From: Priapulus caudatus | Lineage: Eukaryota; Priapulida; Priapulimorpha; Priapulimorphida; Priapulidae | Length of the DNA stretch: 64,000 nucleotides | Assembly: GCF_000485595.1 (NCBI RefSeq) | Contig: NW_014577105.1 | Location: 654,555 to 718,554, forward strand | Direction of reading: 5' to 3' | Shown here: positions 43,165 to 64,000 of the stretch, piece by piece | How the letters are laid out: every line of letters starts with the position of its first letter | Numbering within the stretch: position 1 is the first letter of the stretch | Made by a program: the position numbers and the translations under genes | Notes under the pieces: generated by a model | The model's input: the letters and a program-made list of their open reading frames with translations, nothing else | Told to the model about the DNA's origin: nothing | Databases searched by the model: none

Positions 43165-43955
43165 TGAACCGCTGATTGGTGTTACTGAGGTTGCCAGGGT
43201 GTATGTCTCCCTGGGTACGGTCTGGTATACCGGAACGTACCCTGGTACTATCTAATATGCCGGACCGTACCTCGCCAATGTAATACGGAATATGTAATAT
43301 GTAATAATAAGGATAAATTAGAATGATAAGAACAAAGCTCTTTGTTCTTAAGAGACGCACGTGGGCCGGGGGGTCAAGGGGCGTGCCAACGACCCTAGCC
43401 AGCCATTGCGTTGACACGCCTGACCAGCGGTCACTCGAGATGCCTCGACCAATGGGAGGGCGTTGGCTAAAACAATGACGACGGCGTCAGTATTTAAAGT
43501 GCATTCCATGAAATTACCTCTCTCTGCTATTTGCGATCCAGTCGATACACGTATATCTAGTCTTACTGTTGCGGTTACTACTACCAACGCTTGAGATGTA
43601 AGTTCTGTTCGTATAGCGCATACACATCTGTATACGTTCTGCTCATTACATGGGCACACATTATATGTCTTATCATTCCCGAACAGTAAAGATGTTTGTA
43701 CTTTAACCACGTACCTGCAGTGGTCAGTGACTGGTGTATGATGCGTACAGCGATATCTCTAACAATATACGTAGACCACTCATACGATCACGGATAACAA
43801 ACGAGTAGAAGGAACTCATTATTACACCTACTCCACTAACGAGTCTAGGGAGTCGCCTACGCCTATTCCCTAACCCTAACCATATCAGATAGTTACCAGG
43901 GTACGTTCCGGCAGTACCCAGGGAGACATAGACCCTATCAGCGTTACTGAGCTAG
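43165..43955. mobile_element. Inverted-repeat element with telomeric repeat, ~0.8 kb
   Basis: The left arm (about 43165-43262) and right arm (about 43875-43955, inverted) share TATGTCTCCCTGGGTAC, CCGGAACGTACCCTGGTA and a CTATCT-ATATG block. CCCTAACCCTAACC (43867-43880) lies just inside the right arm. An AAGAACAAAG-CT-CTTTGTTCTT palindrome is at 43328-43349. No transposase. Confidence 0.7.
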
Positions 43956-45309
43956 AGGCGCCATAATGTAATTTATGATTATCAGTATTATACAACAGGC
44001 TGATGTCAACGCATGGGTGTTTTAAATTGATAAAGTATCACTTTCCCAACAATTGTAATGACTATAAACTAATTTTTTACTCGATTCCCCCTGAATACAG
44101 ATATGTTCATATTAAACCTTACATACACTGTTTGGTGGTAAAATGGTTTTATTGTGTTACTGTTTGTCTCCGTGAAAATGGGAAAATCATGCATACCCAC
44201 AAAAGTGCCACTGGCAGCACCGAAACTATTCTGTTTAGTGTAATACTGCACTATATTGCAGCTAGTTGGAAATGCAATGCCCCAAAAGCCATAGCGTATT
44301 TTACACGGTTCAGCGCCACCTACAAATGACACCAGAAAATGTTTCAAAGTCCCGCTATTACTTTCGACCGTCACACGAGTCACGACTGATGCCCAGTTAC
44401 TCTACCTGTTTCGCAACAAGGAATGGGTCTCTCCACGTATGTCCATCACAAATCATATTCAAGGGAGTCGGCTAAGCGTGCAACGAAATAACAGTAGCAA
44501 CATTTGCGAATGAAGCTTTAGAAACATTTTTACAAAATCTCAGAACATTTTCATCACAATATTTTCAGCTAACCTTGATGACTAATACATTTCATACATT
44601 TCAATAAATCTACCTGTCTCGCTCTCTCTCTCTTTTTCTATATATATATATATTTATATAAATACTAAACACAGTATAAATGAGAAATCTCATAAAAATA
44701 TAAGGCAGTGCTCGTAATAAAGGGATTTCATTGCATAAAATTTATATGCAAACAAAAAGGTCTCAACATATAGCCTTGATCACTAAAAAACACTCAAGAG
44801 ACATTACAACGAGTAGAATTAATTAGTTCAATAATATTTTCTATTATTAGGCGACACGTCTGTTATAAATGTCATTCAAACTCGCTGTCACCAGTCACAA
44901 ACGTTTTTCTCGTATACCGTTTTACTAAAAATCGGTCTACACTAAATCTAAAATGCACACATAGTTGTATCAGCTCAGCTAATTAGCAAGATGAAGCTAC
45001 ACGTGACAGCGCAGTAGTAGTTAAACATTCATACTGCACTCTGTGAGTGGAGCTACTGCTAACGAGAGGCAGGTGAGGAGAGAGACTGAGTTAAAAGATT
45101 ACATTGAAACAAGCAGTTGCCTGTTCGCTTGTCTAATTATGCAGGTAATTAATATCTGATCGACTGACCTTAAACAAAGACATTGCTATGGCGACCATGC
45201 GACACGGCTCACACAGTGCAAACGCTAGCTTTTACAAGGATGAAGATTGTTACGGCAATCTTAAATCGTAGTTGCTGTAAATGGAGCTGTACGAATTTAA
45301 CTGAACCTA

Positions 45310-45399
45310 ATGCAGTTTCCATGATTCAAGAGAATATATCTACATCACAATCTTATGCAGTTTCCATGATTCAGGAGAATATATCTACACCACAATCTT
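45310..45399. repeat. 45-bp tandem duplication
   Basis: Two adjacent copies starting ATGCAGTTTCCATGATTCA and differing at two positions. Confidence 0.9.
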
Positions 45400-46486
45400 A
45401 TCATTCCCTATCATTAGCATAGAGAAGGACTGGGATGCCGACGTCTACAGGATGAACGTGTGATCAATGTCCATGCACGCGTGGACACAGTGCAGCATTC
45501 GCACAATAAGGCATAAAAGAAGCTAATTAGCTTCAAGACGGGAGAGAAAACAAAGGTCTAACGTTACGAGTGGAGCAATGAACCAGAATTTATATCAATA
45601 CTTCAAGGAAGGTTGATTTGGTTTTGTAAAGGAATGTTGTATTTGGTTGTTTTTCGGAATGTTATCGTTACTCTCCACGGTTATTCACCACCCGTTGAGC
45701 ACTGCTGGCTAACAGTAAAATCGTGGAATGGACTAAAAGACTTCGCAACGTTAAAAAGTAGGTCTGCCTCTTCCAGACTACTCAATCAATGACGTTAAAG
45801 GTCACTGTAATACTATCACAAACCTGGTGCGTCTCTCGGGAATGTTTGTGAAGCTTCTGGAACATTAAAACACCTGTCGTTAAGAATCAAAGCTGTGGCT
45901 GACGTCACACTACGTATATCCATGCCTCATATGTTATTCAGTCTGTAAAACTGCATCTGACAGAGCACTGAGGCTTATGTTTGTCAAGCTTTTGTGATAT
46001 TCCATACTCAGCTATACACACATGGCATTTCATAATGCTACGATTCGCTTAATATTTAGCTCGATATTCCACACTTACAATATACATATTCTTCTACATA
46101 CCTTATAAGATATTTCATGCTTCCATCAACACTTCTTAAACCTTACTTGGACATATACGTATGCAAAAGCAATAGGTTGCTATATATAGTTGAGTCCAGG
46201 CGATCTGCTCGGTGATGTGAGGCTATGCACAAGGGCAGTGCAGTCTGGGGCACAGACAAACATGAAACAGGCCTCAAGGGAAAGCCAGCATACATACAGC
46301 ACACCCTCGCGTGGAAAATCTGTGCCAGACCTGGCCATTATAGGCTATGAACGGCGCCACCTGGCTATCCCACACCGACACGACAATATGACAAGTGAAC
46401 CGTTAATCTTCCAATTCGTTACAGCACGCACACGCACACACCCACGCCTGTATGCTGTGGGCTGCAACGGCACCTGGAGGAGACTG

Positions 46487-46553
46487 CACGCGCACACGCG
46501 CACGCACGCACGCACGCATGCACGCTTGCACGCACACACACACACACACACAT
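46487..46553. repeat. CACG/CA microsatellite
   Basis: CACGCACG and CACACA runs just 3' of the coronin stop codon, probably in its 3' UTR. Confidence 0.9.
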
Positions 46554-46656
46554 CCACACATTCGATAACGTCTAAATGACACTGCGCGTAAATACGACGA
46601 CCTACACGCGCCTCCTCTGCGGCACGCCATCTGGCGTCGTCACGGCGACGTGCAGC

Positions 46657-60696
<14,040 letters not shown>

Positions 60697-60837
60697 CTGG
60701 CGAGTAGAGATGGGGAGTGCGATTAGGAATCACGTACGCTGAAGTCTGTTGACCACATCGTTTGTGGGTCACAGGTGACCGACTTCGAATGGGTGTGACG
60801 CGCGTGACACACGAAATAGACACAAAGATTTTACACT

Positions 60838-61020
60838 TCTCCCTCCTTCACTCCATCACTCTTCTCTCATTCTCTCTCCCTCTCTCTTGTTTTCTCTCTC
60901 TCTCTCACTTACTGAATGCTCTCCCTCCCAACTCTCTCCTGACCCCCTTCTCTATCTCGCTGTCTCAATCTTCTTTTCACTCTCATCCTTGCTCCTGCTT
61001 CCCCTCCCTCTTTCTATCTT
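60838..61020. repeat. TC-rich low-complexity tract
   Basis: TCTCTC and CTCCCTC units; translations are Ser/Leu-rich artefacts. Confidence 0.9.
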
Positions 61021-63352
61021 ACATACTCAAAGCAGCATTACTGTTTTTGTCTCACGCTTGCATTTTCGAGTCACACTTGCATCCAACGTTTCTGCAATTT
61101 CGCAAGTTAACGGCGCGCGCAATAACAGAACAATGTGAACTTCACGTGATCCTTAAAACGGATAAACCTCGCAACAAAAAGCCTAGATACAGACATACTG
61201 TCAGCATACTTGCAGTGTGCAAACATCACGAAATGTTCTCATTGAGCCAAGGAATTAGTGCTACAAACATTGGGATTTTCAAAATTACTGTCGATGTTGT
61301 TATGTCACACGTACAGCTAGCAGTAGTCCTACGCTAGCGCAAATAGTTCCTGGAACGAAAAGCACTGTTTCCTGATTGCATAAGTAATATAGATTTATAA
61401 CGATATGGTTTAAACAAATTTCTTGTAATGAAATTAATGAATTATAACTTGTTTTATCATAGAAAAGAACTGTTAACGATCGCTCCGCTGTGTCCCGGAT
61501 GTGTAAACATCACTGTGGTGCTACTTTCGTAAAAGAAGTAATTTCGTTTAGATTTTGAGAAGAATTGTTATGAAAGTAGCAATACAAATGAGTTCTAGTG
61601 AATTTTTGTAACATAGACGAGCTCAATGTAGGTCTATATATATGCATTTAGCTGCGAGGTTAAGCAACTTTAAACAACCCACGTCAACGAAGTGAAATCG
61701 AACACGATCAGTGCTGCGTTGACGTGCGTTGCGCTGCAGCTTGTGACGTACGTCTGCTAGCTAGCTGGCTGCACCTCCGTAATAAATGAAGCAAAACTCA
61801 ACACCGCAATCAGTTGTTTAAAAAAATCGCTCGGCGCTGCGACAAAGACAAATCGAAAAGTAGCGTTCATCGATTCTGCTGCGTTTCTTTGACCAAAATT
61901 AGTTGTGACTATGGCTCTGCCTTTCGTACAAGCTGCGTGCGTCCCTTGCGAATCAATGACATTCCTGCTCAGCAGACACCGTAGGGCCTACAGATGGAAG
62001 TTATCTTAGCAGCTTTTCTCGCTACAGCTTCACAATCGATTTGAGCTAATTTAGCAGAATCCACAGCAACCACCATCATTACGATCACTGAAAAACGGCA
62101 CATCTGTGACAAAAAAACAACGAGACAACTGGATCTCGAGAGACATACATCCCTACAAGACATCTCGAACCAGAAGAATCAATGCACCATGACCGCAGTT
62201 ACCGCCTTCACCTTGGCTCTGCCACATCATCCTCATAAATATTAAAGCTATCTCAAGAGATACTTTGTGCTGATTAATTAGTTCATGAATAAAATAATGG
62301 GATGCTAACTGTGATAGGGGCGAGAGTGTCAAGATGGTAGACTCCAATCTGCAGACTCACCTGGAAACCTGGCCAGAACACTAATGAAGACGGAACGTGA
62401 CAAAATCGATGCAAGTACGAACATACAGTTATTGCAAGCTCGCAGGACGACTGAGCATGTATCTACTTCACGTATCTTTTCACACTTACTGTCATGTACA
62501 CTAGTATTTGTACTACCTGTTATGTTCAATTAATGACACTATCACAACCTGACTGTCATGTTAGGTGAAAAATCAGAGCCTGTCTTACCAGCTAGCTAGG
62601 TGATAATAACACAGCCTGTGTTATCAGGTAAAATCAATGTTGGCTGTATTCCCGAACGACGAGAAAGGAGTCTATTATATATTAGGAAACACGAATCCAG
62701 ACTTGTATATCGGACAACACGAACATAGACTTGTATATGTGACGACACAGACTCTTGCAGAGTGACTGCATGGGTTACCGTCGCAATCTATAATGCAATC
62801 GTGCCTTTTATTATCCCTGAATTCAAGCCTATAGCATGACTAATTACACGGTGGTACGCATCACCACCTCCCTGTCCCACCCCCTTCTCACCGGTCTCCC
62901 AGCACCTAATGCCAACTCACAACAACCACACCTGCATGCACGCACCCGTACTAGCATAGCGTGTGCACGCACTACTTACAGAATACTGTGGCACAGCTAG
63001 CCATAGCCGATGGTGCAAATCCAACGATTACCTCGAAGTTGCCAGCATTACGCTACGTGGCATCACGCGTGTATAATTGATGTACACTGGTCTTGTTCAT
63101 GTTTCCCTTCCCCGTGAATGTCACGCGACTCAGGTGTGTGTCACGAATGTCACGCAGATGCCACCTGTGATGGTCGTGTAAGGTGTGTGGCAGAGATAAT
63201 CATAATGACTTAAATTAATTACGCCTGCGAGAGGAAACGAATCACACCCAGCTCGGGACTGTCCCTGCACGAGTCCACCTCGCGACCATGGACGTGCACA
63301 AAGAAAGTGACAAAGCAAGCCTACATCGTAAGGCCACTGAAAATACCCACAC

Positions 63353-63414
63353 ACATATATATATATATTATATTATATATATATATATATTATATATATA
63401 TATATATATATTGA

Positions 63415-63440
<26 letters not shown>
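63353..63440. repeat. (AT)n microsatellite
   Basis: Nearly pure TATA run with a symmetrical TTGAATATAT/ATATATTCAA centre. Confidence 0.95.
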
Positions 63441-63445
<5 letters not shown>

Positions 63446-64000
63446 GCAGTACTACGCCAACAATCTAATAATCCCACCCAGCATTTTCAAGTGGCTGCCC
63501 TCTAACGCATTCCCTGCCGTGGGAGATTGGGTAGACACATGATATCTAGCAGTCCCTCCCTTAAAACTAATGAAACCACTAATCTATCTTGTGAAGCTTA
63601 TAACTGCGGGTACAGGATCCAAACTAATCCAATAATCGAGCGAGTTTTCAATCCGAGGTTCGCCATTCAGCAAAGGAAACATCTCATGCAATATCACTAT
63701 ATATGCAAGCTGTTGAATTACTTGGACTGGGCTGTGTGTGCTGCAAGAACAAACCTGATTAATGAAACTAAATATATATGTATAAGAGAATGAATAGATG
63801 ACACAGATCCAGTGGTAGCCACCCTCTAATGAAACCAGCACAAGATAGATGTGACGCCTTCAATAACAGCCACCGAGCTGCTAATGAAACCTGTATGAGA
63901 TATATCATGTGAGACTGAGACACCCAGTGTTCTATTGAGACCCCACCTCCATCTCTGTGATTTTTGCTCTTCACACGTGACGGAAGGAAGTGAGTACTTA

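Larger units (their letters stand above)
43956..46656. other. Intergenic, no recognisable gene
   Basis: AT-rich sequence between the two convergent genes. It has a TC/TA microsatellite near 44620-44665 and a 45-bp tandem duplication at 45310-45399, with no convincing ORF. The 3' UTR of the coronin gene is expected at the right end. Confidence 0.5.
60697..64000. other. Upstream of coronin, no recognisable gene
   Basis: Contains a TC-rich tract (60838-61020), a long AT/TA microsatellite (63353-63440) and otherwise non-repetitive AT-rich DNA. The coronin promoter and 5' non-coding exon should be here, but I cannot locate them. ORFs at 60762-61337 arise from the TC-rich repeat. Confidence 0.5.

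Overview
This window is animal (metazoan) nuclear DNA from an invertebrate, probably a marine or early-branching one. Evidence: two intron-rich, single-copy eukaryotic genes with GT-AG introns; very long repeat-filled introns; CCCTAA-type telomeric repeats; abundant CA/GT, TC and AT microsatellites; and mobile elements of kinds common in cnidarians, sponges and molluscs. I cannot name the species. There is no operon structure, CRISPR array, rRNA or recognisable tRNA.

Region 1 (1-14.1 kb) is a nest of mobile elements: a decayed non-LTR reverse transcriptase (100-600); a truncated copy (623-1712) and a full-length copy (7061-10422) of a terminal-inverted-repeat element encoding a PIN-like, Cys-rich protein; an RTE-type LINE (about 6.24-12.63 kb) split in two by that full-length copy; a hAT-like element (12679-14078) that itself carries a smaller inverted-repeat element; and several MITEs.

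Region 2 (17.1-40.3 kb, + strand) is a complete pyruvate kinase gene. I resolved 11 coding exons that join in frame to 541 codons plus a stop. Intron 1 is 10.6 kb, and the introns carry a MULE-like foldback element, two TTAA-flanked elements, several minisatellites and dispersed repeats.

Region 3 (40.3-46.7 kb) is intergenic. It contains a TC-rich tract and an inverted-repeat element with telomeric sequence.

Region 4 (46.7-60.7 kb, - strand) is a type II coronin (CORO2-like) gene. I resolved 11 coding exons, about 532 codons, from the coronin N-terminal signature through the WD40 propeller to a C-terminal coiled coil. Intron 2 holds a hAT element with a second foldback element nested inside it. 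Region 5 (60.7-64 kb) has no recognisable gene.

Pyruvate kinase and coronin are convergent (tail to tail) with 6.4 kb between stop codons. They act separately, in glycolysis and in actin regulation. The most unusual content is the PIN-like/CXC element with TA-flanked termini of about 370 bp, and the recurrence of short telomeric tracts inside inverted-repeat elements.
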